Shown here one piece after another: positions 7,962 through 16,494 of a DNA stretch of 48,673 bases. The notes under the pieces were generated by a model, which saw only the letters and a program-made list of their open reading frames with translations, searched no databases and had not been told where the DNA came from. How positions within the stretch are numbered: position 1 is the stretch's first letter; each line of letters begins with the position of its first letter. Both the position numbers and the translations under genes were made by a program. The stretch is from Desulfobulbaceae bacterium (GTDB taxonomy: Bacteria; Desulfobacterota; Desulfobulbia; Desulfobulbales; Desulfocapsaceae): NCBI GenBank assembly GCA_024640625.1, contig JAHEER010000022.1, positions 1 through 48,673 of the forward strand, in the 5' to 3' direction.

Positions 7962-8807
7962 TCAAAACAGGGAAGTGTAGCCCTGGTTCTGGCGCTTGAT
8001 GGTTTCGACGATCTCCAGATCGGGCTGGTGCACGAGCTTGGGCGGCTCGGGCCAGGCGAGCTGCAGATCGTCATAGAAGGGGGTCTTTTCGAGGTTGCGG
8101 TTGTAGGCCTCCACCAGCAGCAGCTCGAGATTCACCGTGTCCTCGATGTTATAGGCCAGCAGTGTTTCCAGCGCTTCTTCGTTGTGGTGGCGCTCGTATT
8201 CCCGCCAGAGCAGTACCGCGAAACTTCCGTCGATTCCGTCGAGGCTGCCCCGATTGAGTCCCAATGCTTTCTCGCAGCGCTTCAGCCCCCCCTTAATACC
8301 GAGTCTTGCCAGCACGTAGCGGAGATCAATGTGGGGCTGATTAAGATTTATTCTGAAGTGGTTTTCAATGATCGGAATGTCGAAACTCAGGCCGTTGAAG
8401 GTGACAAAAAGTTTTATGTCTTCGACATCATATACGAATTCGTCGAGGTTGCTCCCGTTTACGTAGGTGCGCACACGATCCCCGTCATAAAGGGCGATGG
8501 TGGTAATTTCGCAGGCAGGCCCCAGCCCGGTGGTTTCGATATCGAGATAGCCGATGCCTTCGCGAAAATGAGGGAAAAGCCGCCAGCTGTCGCCCTGCTT
8601 GAGATGTCTGTTGAAAAAGGCGGGATCGCCCTCCGACAGGGCTGCGGCCGATTGTTCGAGCATGGCCACAATTTCGTTTCCACTCACCCGGGGGACGATA
8701 TCAGGATGATCCAGCAGGTCGGGCCAGCGACAGATGCCGTCCTGCCATAATCTGCGTTCGCCAGCGTAGCCGATTCCCTGGATGTGACAAAAGGTGTGTT
8801 CGAGCAT
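7962..8807 (-). CDS. RNase H-like 3'-5' exonuclease domain protein (YprB type)
   Basis: A 281-residue protein of the RNase_H_2/YprB-like branch of the DnaQ superfamily. After a roughly 85-residue N-terminal region come the Exo I motif LDIETTGL (D89, E91), the Exo II region TFNGLSFDIPII (N138, D143) and an Exo III-like YNIEDTVNLELL (D223). These acidic residues should bind two metal ions for nucleic-acid hydrolysis. The substrate is unknown. The gene is convergent with the antiporter operon and about 130 bases downstream of arfB on the same strand. Confidence 0.85.
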   Translation of the reverse strand: MLEHTFCHIQGIGYAGERRLWQDGICRWPDLLDHPDIVPRVSGNEIVAMLEQSAAALSEGDPAFFNRHLKQGDSWRLFPHFREGIGYLDIETTGLGPACEITTIALYDGDRVRTYVNGSNLDEFVYDVEDIKLFVTFNGLSFDIPIIENHFRINLNQPHIDLRYVLARLGIKGGLKRCEKALGLNRGSLDGIDGSFAVLLWREYERHHNEEALETLLAYNIEDTVNLELLLVEAYNRNLEKTPFYDDLQLAWPEPPKLVHQPDLEIVETIKRQNQGYTSLF

Positions 8808-8936
8808 TACTACGTTATGCTGATTTTGATGGGAACCAGCCTGGCCTGCCCCAGTCGTGGTCCCGCGATATACTCCATAAAAATTATATAACTATATGAT
8901 ATTATATGTATATTGTAAAAAAAATCAGGCTGAGGG

Positions 8937-9356
8937 TTAGTCAAAGGAAGTAACCTTGCGGCGCTGCGTTTTGCGGCGGCTCTGGTGCTGTTTGGCATCG
9001 AGCCTTTTGGCCTTCGAGGCCCGGGAAGGTTTGGTGGGCACTCTTTTTTTTCTGCTGACGAGGGCTCGCGCGACAAGCATGCGCAGACGCTGCATGGCAT
9101 CGATCTTGTTCTGCTCGAGGCTCCGGAACTGCTGCGCCTTGATAATAATGATGCCACCTTCGGTAATACGTCGATCATTAACAGCCATTAATCGTTTTTT
9201 GCAGCTGTCCGGCAGCGAGGAGCGGCCGATGTCAAAACGCAGCTGAACCGCAGTCGCCACTTTGTTGACATGCTGGCCCCCCGGCCCGGCGGCCCTGATC
9301 TGTGTGAATTCGAGCTCCCGTTCAGGAATCGAGATGGTGTCGGTAATCTCTAACAT
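8937..9356 (-). CDS. arfB: alternative ribosome-rescue factor ArfB (peptidyl-tRNA hydrolase)
   Basis: A 139-residue ArfB/YaeJ protein. The class I release-factor domain contains the catalytic GGQ (residues 26-28, in AAGPGGQHVNK), which releases peptides from stalled ribosomes. The C-terminal tail of about 40 residues is lysine/arginine-rich (KAKRLDAKQHQSRRKTQRRK), which in ArfB enters the empty mRNA channel. The length matches the family (about 140). It lies nine bases downstream of pyk on the same strand, so the two are probably co-transcribed. Confidence 0.93.
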   Translation of the reverse strand: MLEITDTISIPERELEFTQIRAAGPGGQHVNKVATAVQLRFDIGRSSLPDSCKKRLMAVNDRRITEGGIIIIKAQQFRSLEQNKIDAMQRLRMLVARALVSRKKRVPTKPSRASKAKRLDAKQHQSRRKTQRRKVTSFD

Positions 9357-9365
9357 CCCCGAGTG

Positions 9366-10808
9366 TCATTTAGTCTGGGGCTGGAGATAGGATTCATCGA
9401 TCCTCAGCACCTTCAGTGTGTTGGTGGTCCCGGCAGTATGGAGCGGCAGTCCGGCGGTGATTACCACTCGTTCACCCACGTCGATCAATCTCTCCTGCAG
9501 TGCTCGGCGGATAATATCCTGGATCTGCTCGTCCAGGCTGCCGGCTATTTCACAGGGAATCGGAATGACGCCTCTGATCAGCTGCATTAACCTCAAAGTG
9601 GCTGGTATGGGGCTGAAGGCGATAATCGGTGTGTGCGGTCGATATCTGGCTACCCGCCGAGCTGTGGACCCCGAGGTAGTCGAAGTGATGATTGCCGCAG
9701 CCGAAAGGTCTGCCGCGGTGGCGCAGGAGGCGTAGGAAATGGCATCGGTAATCACCGGTCTTCGATAGCGCAGACCGTCGGCCAGGATGGTCTCGTAATC
9801 CAATGCTTCTTCACTGATGCGGGCGGTTTTGGCCAGAAACCTTACCGCTTCCAGGGGGTAGCTGCCGACCGCCGTTTCTCCTGAGAGCATCACCGCGTCG
9901 GTGCCGTCAAAAATAGAATTGGTGACATCGCTGGCTTCCGCCCGGGTTGGCGTCGGAGAGGAGATCATTGATTCGAGCATCTGGGTTGCAGTGATGACCG
10001 GTTTACCGGCGATGTTGGCGGCTTTGATGATCTTTTTCTGGATGACCGGCACCTCTTCGGCTGGCATTTCAACGCCGAGGTCGCCGCGGGCCACCATCAG
10101 GCCGTCAGCTGCTTCGAGTATTTCAGAGAGATTGTTGACCCCTTGGCGATTCTCAATTTTGGCTATTATCGCCTGGTTGCCGCCGCAGTCTCTGATTACC
10201 TGCCTGACGTTTTCAACATCCTCGGGCTTGCGCACGAAAGAGGCGGCAAAAAAATCAACCTCCTGCTCAACACCGAAGATAATATCCTCCTTATCTTTGT
10301 CAGACAGCGATGGCAGGTTGACCTCGATATCGGGCAGGCTCACGCGTTTACGCGAATTGAGCATGCCGCCGACCAGAACCTCGGTGGTGACGCGGCTGGA
10401 CTCTATGGTGGTCACCTGCAGTTTCATTTTTCCGTCATCAAGCAGGATAATGTTTCCTACGGAGACGTCATGGGCCAGTTTGTCGTAATTTACCGGAATG
10501 GTGTCGGCAGAATCTGGTTCGCTCGACAAGATGACGGTGTCGCCGCTGTTGAGATAGGTACCCGTACCCAGTTCACCCGCCCTGATCTCCGGTCCCCTGG
10601 TATCGAGCAATATGGCAGTGGTCCTATGGGCTTTTTCCCGAGCCTGTTTAACGTTTATTATCTTGTTTGCATGGGCCTGCCGATCGCCGTGGGAGAGGTT
10701 GATGCGGAAGACATCCACACCGGCATCGATGAGCTCGGAGATGGAGCCCTCCGACTTGCAGCTGGGTCCCAGGGTGGCGACGATTTTAGTCTTATTTTTC
10801 TTATACAT
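9366..10808 (-). CDS. pyk: pyruvate kinase
   Basis: A 480-residue pyruvate kinase, converting phosphoenolpyruvate and ADP to pyruvate and ATP in glycolysis. Visible motifs: KIVATLGPSC near the N-terminus, RINLSHGD, the B-domain (about 70-170), IAKIENRQGVNNLSEI with the catalytic lysine, ARGDLGVEMP, TATQMLESM, and the C-terminal allosteric domain (STTSGSTARRVARYRPHTPI). Length and motif order are normal. It is followed closely by arfB and divergent from pdxH across 283 bases. Confidence 0.96.
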   Translation of the reverse strand: MYKKNKTKIVATLGPSCKSEGSISELIDAGVDVFRINLSHGDRQAHANKIINVKQAREKAHRTTAILLDTRGPEIRAGELGTGTYLNSGDTVILSSEPDSADTIPVNYDKLAHDVSVGNIILLDDGKMKLQVTTIESSRVTTEVLVGGMLNSRKRVSLPDIEVNLPSLSDKDKEDIIFGVEQEVDFFAASFVRKPEDVENVRQVIRDCGGNQAIIAKIENRQGVNNLSEILEAADGLMVARGDLGVEMPAEEVPVIQKKIIKAANIAGKPVITATQMLESMISSPTPTRAEASDVTNSIFDGTDAVMLSGETAVGSYPLEAVRFLAKTARISEEALDYETILADGLRYRRPVITDAISYASCATAADLSAAAIITSTTSGSTARRVARYRPHTPIIAFSPIPATLRLMQLIRGVIPIPCEIAGSLDEQIQDIIRRALQERLIDVGERVVITAGLPLHTAGTTNTLKVLRIDESYLQPQTK

Positions 10809-10846
10809 AGCTCAATTGGCTTATGGTGATCAAAATAGATGAAAAA

Positions 10847-10874
10847 AGTATAACCTTTAAATAATAACTGTAAT
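10847..10874 (-). promoter_or_regulatory. candidate sigma70-type promoter of pyk
   Basis: On the minus strand ATTACA (10869-10874) and TATACT (10847-10852) are separated by 16 bases, about 40 bases upstream of the pyk start. The surrounding DNA is markedly AT-rich. The remainder of the 283-base pyk-pdxH gap holds a GC-rich hairpin-forming stretch (about 11031-11058) and no convincing gene. Confidence 0.4.
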
Positions 10875-11091
10875 TTTCTTATCAGCATAGTACCACAATG
10901 TTATTAAACCAATAGGAGCGCGTGAGCAAATTTTTTGAAAACGGAAACATATCTTCATTAAATTGTTGCCATTCATTGACTTCATGGATTGGATGCACAT
11001 ACTCTAAACGCTTTTTTTCAGGACTATGACGCCCCACGCTGCGGTGCTGCGGGGGCGGGTCGACAACCATGGATTAATTGAGCACAACTAG

Positions 11092-11730
11092 ATGGATATC
11101 AGTCACTTTCGGCGGGAATACCTGTCGGGCGGGTTGCATAGATCGGATCTCGAAGCCGATCCTGTCAACCAGTTCGCGACCTGGTTCGATCAGGCCAGGA
11201 AGACCACCATTGCCGATCCCACGGCCATGGTCCTGGCCACGGTGGACAACCACAATAGACCCAGTCAGCGCACCGTATTGCTCAAGTATTTTGATCGGGA
11301 CGGCTTCGTCTTCTTTACCAATTACGGCAGCCGCAAGGCTGATGAAATATCCGGAAATGACCGGGTCAGCCTGCTCTTCGTCTGGCTCGAATTGGACCGC
11401 CAGGTGATGATCAATGGTCAGGCCGAGAAAATCAGCACCAAAGATTCGGCCCGCTATTTCGTCAGCCGGCCGCGAAACTCCCAGGTTGCCGCCTGGGTTT
11501 CGAGCCAGAGCCATGGGCTCTCCTCCCGCCAGGCCCTGATGCAGAAATTCTCCGAAATGAAAAAAAAATTCGGCGAAGGCAAGATTCCGCTGCCCTCTTT
11601 CTGGGGTGGGTACCGGGTCGTTCCCACTGAGATCGAGTTCTGGCAGGGAAGGGAAAACCGGCTGCATGACCGGTTCATGTATAAGCTGGGTGCAGACCGC
11701 ACCTGGTCCATAGAGCGACTGGCGCCTTGA
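11092..11730 (+). CDS. pdxH: pyridoxamine/pyridoxine 5'-phosphate oxidase
   Basis: A 212-residue PdxH, the FMN-dependent oxidase that makes pyridoxal 5'-phosphate from PNP or PMP using O2. Diagnostic pieces: PSQRTVLLKYFDRDGFVFFTNYGS-type FMN-binding region (residues about 60-83), RQVMINGQAEKI, SQVAAWVSSQS, and the C-terminal PxxxEFWQGRENRLHDR and IERLAP. The length matches family members. The requirement for oxygen hints that the organism meets oxygen at least occasionally. It is convergent with rtcB, with only 12 bases between stops. Confidence 0.96.
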   Translation: MDISHFRREYLSGGLHRSDLEADPVNQFATWFDQARKTTIADPTAMVLATVDNHNRPSQRTVLLKYFDRDGFVFFTNYGSRKADEISGNDRVSLLFVWLELDRQVMINGQAEKISTKDSARYFVSRPRNSQVAAWVSSQSHGLSSRQALMQKFSEMKKKFGEGKIPLPSFWGGYRVVPTEIEFWQGRENRLHDRFMYKLGADRTWSIERLAP

Positions 11731-11742
11731 GCACTGGTTTCG

Positions 11743-12909
11743 CTACCCCTTGATGACAGCCAGCGGTTCCAGGACATCGATGATATCGACCAGGTCCCGC
11801 TGTCGCTGCATCACCGTTTCGATGTTTTTATAGGCACCGGGAGCCTCGTCCAGATCCTTTTTGTGGCGCAGGCTGTGGAGGATATTCTTGTTCTCCAATT
11901 GCGCTCTCTCCCGGCCCAGATCAAGCTGTCGCTGAGCCTGTTTCCTGCCCATTTTTCTGCCTGCGCCATGGGAGCAGGAGTTGAAGCTTTCGGGGTTGGA
12001 TTTGCCCCCGACGATAAAGCTCTGATTACCCTGCGACCCTGGTATTATCCCGGTATCTTCGGTCGTCGCCCGGGTTGCCCCCTTGCGGTGGACATACACG
12101 TTCTTGCCGAAATGACTCTCGAGGGCGGCGTAGTTATGGGCAATATTGATCGGCTCGGCACATTCGATGTCGGCCGAGACTTCCTGCCCGAGTGCTTCCT
12201 CTACGCGGGTTCTCATCATTGCCCGGTTGGCGTGGGCGAAATCGACGCAGTAGCGCATCTCTCGATAATAAATGCGCCCCGGTTTGTCGTCCATGGGCAG
12301 GTAAGCGAGTTGCCAGGAAGGGGGAATTGGCGCTTTCCAGCGCTTGTTCAGACTGACGGCGAGCTTGTTGTAATGGTTGGCAACCCGAAATCCGAGATTG
12401 CGGCTCCCGGAGTGGATCATGAACCAGATTGCCCCATCTGTTCCCCTCTGTATTTCGATGAAATGATTGCCTCCCCCGAGAGTGCCCACCTGGGCTCTGG
12501 CATTTTCGTATTCGGAGCGCACGATCGGCAGATCATCGATTGACTCTGTTTCCGGCATGCAGCGGTGGGGTTGGGGCTTTTTGTGATGTTTGAAACCCAG
12601 AGGCACGGTCTGCCGAATGGCTCGCATGACCTGTTTGAGCCGGGGTTCTTCGATGTCCGTCAGCGATGTTTTAACGGCACACATGCCGCAGCCGATATCG
12701 ACCCCGACCGCATTGGGGACGATTACCCCGTCAGCGGCCAGTATCCCTCCGATGGGCATGCCGAAGCCAAAATGGGCATCGGGCATGATGGCGATATGGT
12801 GAAAGGCAAAGGGCAGATTGGCGAGGTTTCTGGCCTGCTGCAGAGCACCTTCTTCCATGTCGTCAAGCCACAGTTTGATCGGTATCTTTTCGCTGTCCAG
12901 AGTTTTCAT
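11743..12909 (-). CDS. rtcB: RtcB-family RNA ligase
   Basis: A 388-residue member of the RtcB family, which joins 2',3'-cyclic phosphate or 3'-phosphate RNA ends to 5'-OH ends using GTP and Mn2+. Visible motifs: MPDAHFGFGMPIGG, NAVGVDIGCGMCAVKT with the metal-binding cysteine, LGGGNHFIEI, HSGSRNLG, and SCSHGAGRKMGR, which contains the guanylylated histidine. It is shorter than E. coli RtcB (about 408) and resembles the RtcB2/RtcB-like branch. No archease or rtcA is adjacent. Confidence 0.93.
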   Translation of the reverse strand: MKTLDSEKIPIKLWLDDMEEGALQQARNLANLPFAFHHIAIMPDAHFGFGMPIGGILAADGVIVPNAVGVDIGCGMCAVKTSLTDIEEPRLKQVMRAIRQTVPLGFKHHKKPQPHRCMPETESIDDLPIVRSEYENARAQVGTLGGGNHFIEIQRGTDGAIWFMIHSGSRNLGFRVANHYNKLAVSLNKRWKAPIPPSWQLAYLPMDDKPGRIYYREMRYCVDFAHANRAMMRTRVEEALGQEVSADIECAEPINIAHNYAALESHFGKNVYVHRKGATRATTEDTGIIPGSQGNQSFIVGGKSNPESFNSCSHGAGRKMGRKQAQRQLDLGRERAQLENKNILHSLRHKKDLDEAPGAYKNIETVMQRQRDLVDIIDVLEPLAVIKG

Positions 12910-12979
12910 CAGGGCTTGTTCGGAAGAATCAAAAGCTTACTTGATATATTAAGCAGAACGATCTGCAGAGCAAGCAGGT

Positions 12980-14008
12980 TCAGAACCGCGCTTCTGAGCG
13001 GAATTCAACGATGCGGCCGTCATCTGGATGGTTAAACGAGAGAAAAGAGGCATGCAGCAGCATGGGATCGCCCTCTTTACCGGATCCGTAGAGACGGTCG
13101 CCGATGATCGGTGCGTCAAGACCGAGCCCGGCTGACGACGCAGTCTTGTGTGTCCGGCCCCCGGCCGGGTACGGCCAGAAGCTCGCCCGGCTTGTCGACG
13201 ACCAGGATGGAGCGGTCGCAGTAAAGTATGGGCAAATCTGAGTGCATTGCTAGATCGAGGCTGCACCGCACAGCAGAAAGCCCAACAGCGGTTCGCATCT
13301 ATCCGTGCAGGGCGGGTAGAAATGTCCGTGCAGCCTGGTGTTCGAAAGATTGGTTCGGCCAAAATAGAACTCGACCAGGGAGAGGGGGGCGAGTCCTAGT
13401 TTCGCCGCCTGATTGAGCAGCTTCGGGGCGCAGCAATCCCCGATTCCCGTCGGCAGTGGTGCTGCAGGGCCGACCGCCTTCTCGAGCGTCGCTGTCTGGC
13501 CCGCGAAGTTCTTGAGTCGGTAGAGTTCGTGAATGCGTTTCATCAATTGCCTGGAGAGCCGCTTCCGGACGGTTCGCATCTCCTTTTTTGCAGAGCTGTC
13601 AGTCTCCTGTTCGAGGTGTCTACCCAGATTCTTTATCCGACGTTCAACCGGGTCGGTCACTTCCATGAAACGGTCGATGTCGAACAGCGGCGGCGCCCAG
13701 CCGGGAACTAGCCAGAGGCCGTTATACTGACCGGAAAAACCGTACAGAAAGGTGTGCCGGCCTTCATCATCGCGACACTCGAGTACGCCGAACATCTTGC
13801 CCCGCTGGGGGCCGAAAAGCCAGGCGGTGGATAGGTTGCCTTCGACGTCCCTGGAGGCCGGCGGCAGAGCGATGGTTCGCTGTTTTGCAAGCCGGTCCTG
13901 GAGGAGCTGCGCTTCATGCCTGGCGCTGCCCGGCGGCAACCAGTGCATGGTACCGCAGGCCCGACAGAATCCGCCGCAGCCTTCACTTTCTGGTGGTGTA
14001 ATAGTCAT
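12980..14008 (-). pseudogene. RluA-family pseudouridine synthase with frameshift and deleted catalytic core
   Basis: The frame from ATG 14008 encodes the N-terminal domain of the long RluA-like proteins: a CGGFCRACG zinc-like motif, then DCCAPKLLNQAAKLGLAPLS and HGHFYPPCTDRCEPLLGFLL. It stops after residue 252 (13250). The homology continues in another frame (13298-13116) with the catalytic-domain start ILVVDKPGELLAVPGRGPD. It then jumps, again in the first frame, to the extreme C-terminus GLGLDAPIIGDRLYGSG and LLHASFLSFNHPDDGRIVEF, ending at 12980-12982. About 100-150 residues, including the HRLDxxTSG segment with the catalytic aspartate, are missing, so the product cannot be an active synthase. 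Confidence 0.85.
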
Positions 14009-14073
14009 GGGGTGAGTAGGTTATAAATGATTTGATGTCGCTCCACAAGAATCAACATCTACAGGATTTCAAG

Positions 14074-15057
14074 ATGACCGAATCTCCTTTTTCCAGGCTC
14101 GATCCCGAGGCCATTCTGAGCTCCATTGAGCGGGCCACAGGACGTCGTCTTCTCAATATCTGCCGGCCCCATGCGAGTTATATAAACCGGGTCTACGAGG
14201 TGCAGGATGAGGAGGGGAACTTTCTGGTAGCCAAGTTCTACCGGCCCGGCAGGTGGAGCCGGGAGGCCCTGGAGGATGAGCACAAATTCGTGGCCGACTG
14301 CGCTGACCGCGAGTTGCCGGTCATCTCTCCGCTGCCGCTTGCCGGCGGCACCTCGCTGTCCTCCTGCGAGAACATACTGTTCGCCGTCTACCCCCGGTGC
14401 GGCGGCAGGCTTGTGGACGAGTATACGGACGAGCAGTGGCTCGAGCTTGGCAGGCTGCTGGGCAGGCTGCACGCCATCGGCGGTCTTGGCCAGGCACCTG
14501 GCAGAAACAGGTTGCATCCCCAGCAGACAAGCCGCACGCAGGTCGACTACCTGCGTGCCAACGACCTGATTCCCGCCCACCTGCTCCCTGAATTCATCGA
14601 TGTGGTCGACGAACTGCTGGAAACGATCACCCCGCTTTTCGAGGGAGTCGACGTTGTTCGTCTGCACGGCGACTGCCACACCTCGAACCTGATTCACCGG
14701 CCTGGGGAGTCATTTTTCATCATCGATTTCGACGATATGGTGGTCGGCCCTCCGATCCAGGATTTGTGGATGCTCCTGCCCGGCTACCTGGAAGAGTCGC
14801 GGCTCGAACTGGCCCTGCTGCTCGAGGGCTATGAGATGTTTCACAGTTTTGATCGCTCCACCTTGACACTGGTCGAACCGCTCAGGGCCATGCGCTTTAT
14901 CCACTACATGTCCTGGTGCGCCAAGCAATATATCGAGGATGGCGCCACCCTGGTTAATGACGATTTCGGCTCCCCTGCTTACTGGCAGCAGGAGATCGCC
15001 GACCTCAAGGATCAGGCGCTGGTGATAGGCGAAAGCCTGGGGCGCGCACTCAGCTGA
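14074..15057 (+). CDS. srkA: stress-response serine/threonine kinase SrkA (RdoA/YihE)
   Basis: A 327-residue APH-like kinase matching SrkA. It has INRVYEVQDEEGNFLVAKFYRP (split here by the ATP-binding lysine), FAVYPRCGGR, the catalytic loop LHGDCHTSNLI, the metal-binding IIDFDDMVVGPPIQDLWMLL and IEPLRAMRFIHYM-like text. E. coli SrkA is 328 residues. I chose ATG 14074 (MTESPFSRLDPEAIL) because it aligns with the family N-terminus and has AGGA seven bases upstream; TTG 14032 and ATG 14035 would add an unconserved extension. In E. coli it protects from stress-induced death. Confidence 0.92.
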   Translation: MTESPFSRLDPEAILSSIERATGRRLLNICRPHASYINRVYEVQDEEGNFLVAKFYRPGRWSREALEDEHKFVADCADRELPVISPLPLAGGTSLSSCENILFAVYPRCGGRLVDEYTDEQWLELGRLLGRLHAIGGLGQAPGRNRLHPQQTSRTQVDYLRANDLIPAHLLPEFIDVVDELLETITPLFEGVDVVRLHGDCHTSNLIHRPGESFFIIDFDDMVVGPPIQDLWMLLPGYLEESRLELALLLEGYEMFHSFDRSTLTLVEPLRAMRFIHYMSWCAKQYIEDGATLVNDDFGSPAYWQQEIADLKDQALVIGESLGRALS

Positions 15058-15841
15058 AGAGTCGGGAGATCCGCTGGAACATGCTGAGATTGTATTTTCT
15101 GCAGACCCGCACCATTTCCCTGAAATTGAGTTCGAAACGGTCCTGCAGGAAGGCAAGCTCGGCACTGTCGAGATCGACTACAGCTGACAGGACGTCACCA
15201 CGACCGGCCAGGCAGATTACGTTGCCGCGCTGAGGAACCGGGAGTTCGAGGGTGGAGTCGAAACGTACCCCGATCTCCATGGCCACCTCCTCCATTCGCG
15301 ACTGATCACCGCTCCACAGGTTCAGACAGACGATGCCTGACAAGGCGAGATGATCCTGACAGAGGTCAAAGAATGGGCCTGAATAGATCTGGCTGGACAT
15401 GCCCGCGGTATCAAATGCATCGATGAGGATGAGATCGTAGTTGTGCTCGTCCTTTCTTTCGGCGAGGAACTGGAGGCCGCTGCAGCAGTGGATTGCCACC
15501 TTGGGACTGACGGGGAGATGGAAATGGCTGCGGGCCAGATCGATGACCTCGCTGGAGTAGTCGATGCCGTCAATCTGGGCGTCGGGGAAGTGATGGTGGA
15601 AGAATCGAACCAGCGAGCCGGCGCCTACCCCGATTACCAGGATGCGCTCGGGCTCGTCATCGATCAGCAGGGGGGCCGCCATGAAGCGGGTGTAGGAGAG
15701 TGCCAGCTTCTGCGGGGCGGCAAGATACATGCTCGACTGCAGGACATGCCCGCCGAAATAGAGAGAACGGGTAGTGCCTTCATCAACCACTTCGATGAGC
15801 TGGTTCTGCCAATGACTTCGATGAACGGTTTTTCTCTCCAT
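15050..15841 (-). CDS. spermidine-synthase-like class I methyltransferase-fold protein
   Basis: A 263-residue protein of the SpeE/polyamine aminopropyltransferase-like fold. It shows ILVIGVGAGSLVRFF (nucleotide-binding glycine loop), IDGIDYSSEVIDLAR, HCCSGLQFL and YDLILIDAFDT. In true spermidine synthases the last motif is an aspartate-containing catalytic stretch, so the specificity here is uncertain. The frame is open to 16330, but the upstream part overlaps the divergent YpsA-type gene. A good promoter (15872-15901) lies just before ATG 15841 (MERKTVHRSHWQNQ), which decides this start; ATG 15961 is the alternative. It overlaps the convergent srkA end by eight bases. Confidence 0.8.
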   Translation of the reverse strand: MERKTVHRSHWQNQLIEVVDEGTTRSLYFGGHVLQSSMYLAAPQKLALSYTRFMAAPLLIDDEPERILVIGVGAGSLVRFFHHHFPDAQIDGIDYSSEVIDLARSHFHLPVSPKVAIHCCSGLQFLAERKDEHNYDLILIDAFDTAGMSSQIYSGPFFDLCQDHLALSGIVCLNLWSGDQSRMEEVAMEIGVRFDSTLELPVPQRGNVICLAGRGDVLSAVVDLDSAELAFLQDRFELNFREMVRVCRKYNLSMFQRISRLFS

Positions 15842-15871
15842 CAGGTTCCCGGTAAACGCGTTGAACTCTGA

Positions 15872-15901
15872 TTTATACCTGATATCCGTTGTGCTTGTCA
15901 A
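15872..15901 (-). promoter_or_regulatory. sigma70-type promoter of the SpeE-like gene
   Basis: On the minus strand a perfect TTGACA (15896-15901) is followed after 18 bases by TATAAA (15872-15877). Transcription would begin near 15865, about 25 bases upstream of ATG 15841, leaving just enough room for a ribosome site. This argues against the much longer upstream reading frame. Confidence 0.6.
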
Positions 15902-16009
15902 AACCGGCAGCCGGGTTCGGCGGCGGCGGGAGGTGTTGACGTGCAGGCGCTTTTCCGGCATATTCCAGACATCTATTGTATATTGTGATGTATCAACTAG
16001 CGAGGCAGG

Positions 16010-16489
16010 ATGAAAATAGCGCTTGAAAAAATCATCTCCGGGGGACAGACCGGGGCCGATCTGGGAGCTCTGGACGGGGCCATAGCCTCTGGCGTTCCCC
16101 ATGGCGGCTGCATACCTGCAGGCAGGAAAACAGAGGCCGGCAGGTTGCCGCTTTCCTACGATATGACGGTCCTGGATTCCGAGCGCTACAAGGATAGAAC
16201 TGAGCGCAACGTCATAGCTGGGGACGGTACCCTGATTCTCTCCCATGGTCCGCTCACCGGCGGCTCGGCGCTGACCGAAAAAATCGCCATGCGGCTCGGC
16301 AAACCCTGCCTGCACATCGATTTCAAGCACACCGATATGGCGCAGGCCTGCGCTGGGGTTGCGGCCTGGATCGACAAGTCGGACATTAAGGTACTTAATG
16401 TGGCAGGACCGAGGGCGAGCTCTGATCCCGAGATCTACGGGATGGCCAGGGAACTCATCCTGCTCCTGCTTGAGGGCCCCGTGGATTGA
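16010..16489 (+). CDS. YpsA-type putative molybdenum carrier family protein
   Basis: A 159-residue protein of the putative molybdenum carrier/cpYpsA family (Rossmann-like fold related to LOG/DprA-like proteins). The start IISGGQTGADLGALDGAIASG is the family hallmark (nucleotide-binding GGxTGxD), followed by GGCIPAGRKTEAG, RNV and GDGTLIL-type strands, LTGGSALTEKIA and the C-terminal LNVAGPRAS. The family's biochemical function is not firmly established. Nucleotide or molybdate binding has been proposed from structure. It leads a likely operon with the ferredoxin-nitroreductase that follows. Confidence 0.87.
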   Translation: MKIALEKIISGGQTGADLGALDGAIASGVPHGGCIPAGRKTEAGRLPLSYDMTVLDSERYKDRTERNVIAGDGTLILSHGPLTGGSALTEKIAMRLGKPCLHIDFKHTDMAQACAGVAAWIDKSDIKVLNVAGPRASSDPEIYGMARELILLLLEGPVD

Positions 16490-16494
16490 TTGTC

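Noticed and set aside
8028..8750. 240-codon open frame on the plus strand
   Set aside because: It is the reverse of the RNase H-like exonuclease, which has clear motifs; the plus frame has none.
10922..11029. 35-codon frame starting GTG after AGGAG in the pyk-pdxH gap
   Set aside because: A ribosome-like site is present but the peptide has no recognisable property, and such short frames occur by chance.
15842..16330. N-terminal extension of the SpeE-like protein
   Set aside because: It overlaps the divergent YpsA-type gene, contains no conserved sequence, and a promoter lies between it and the conserved part.
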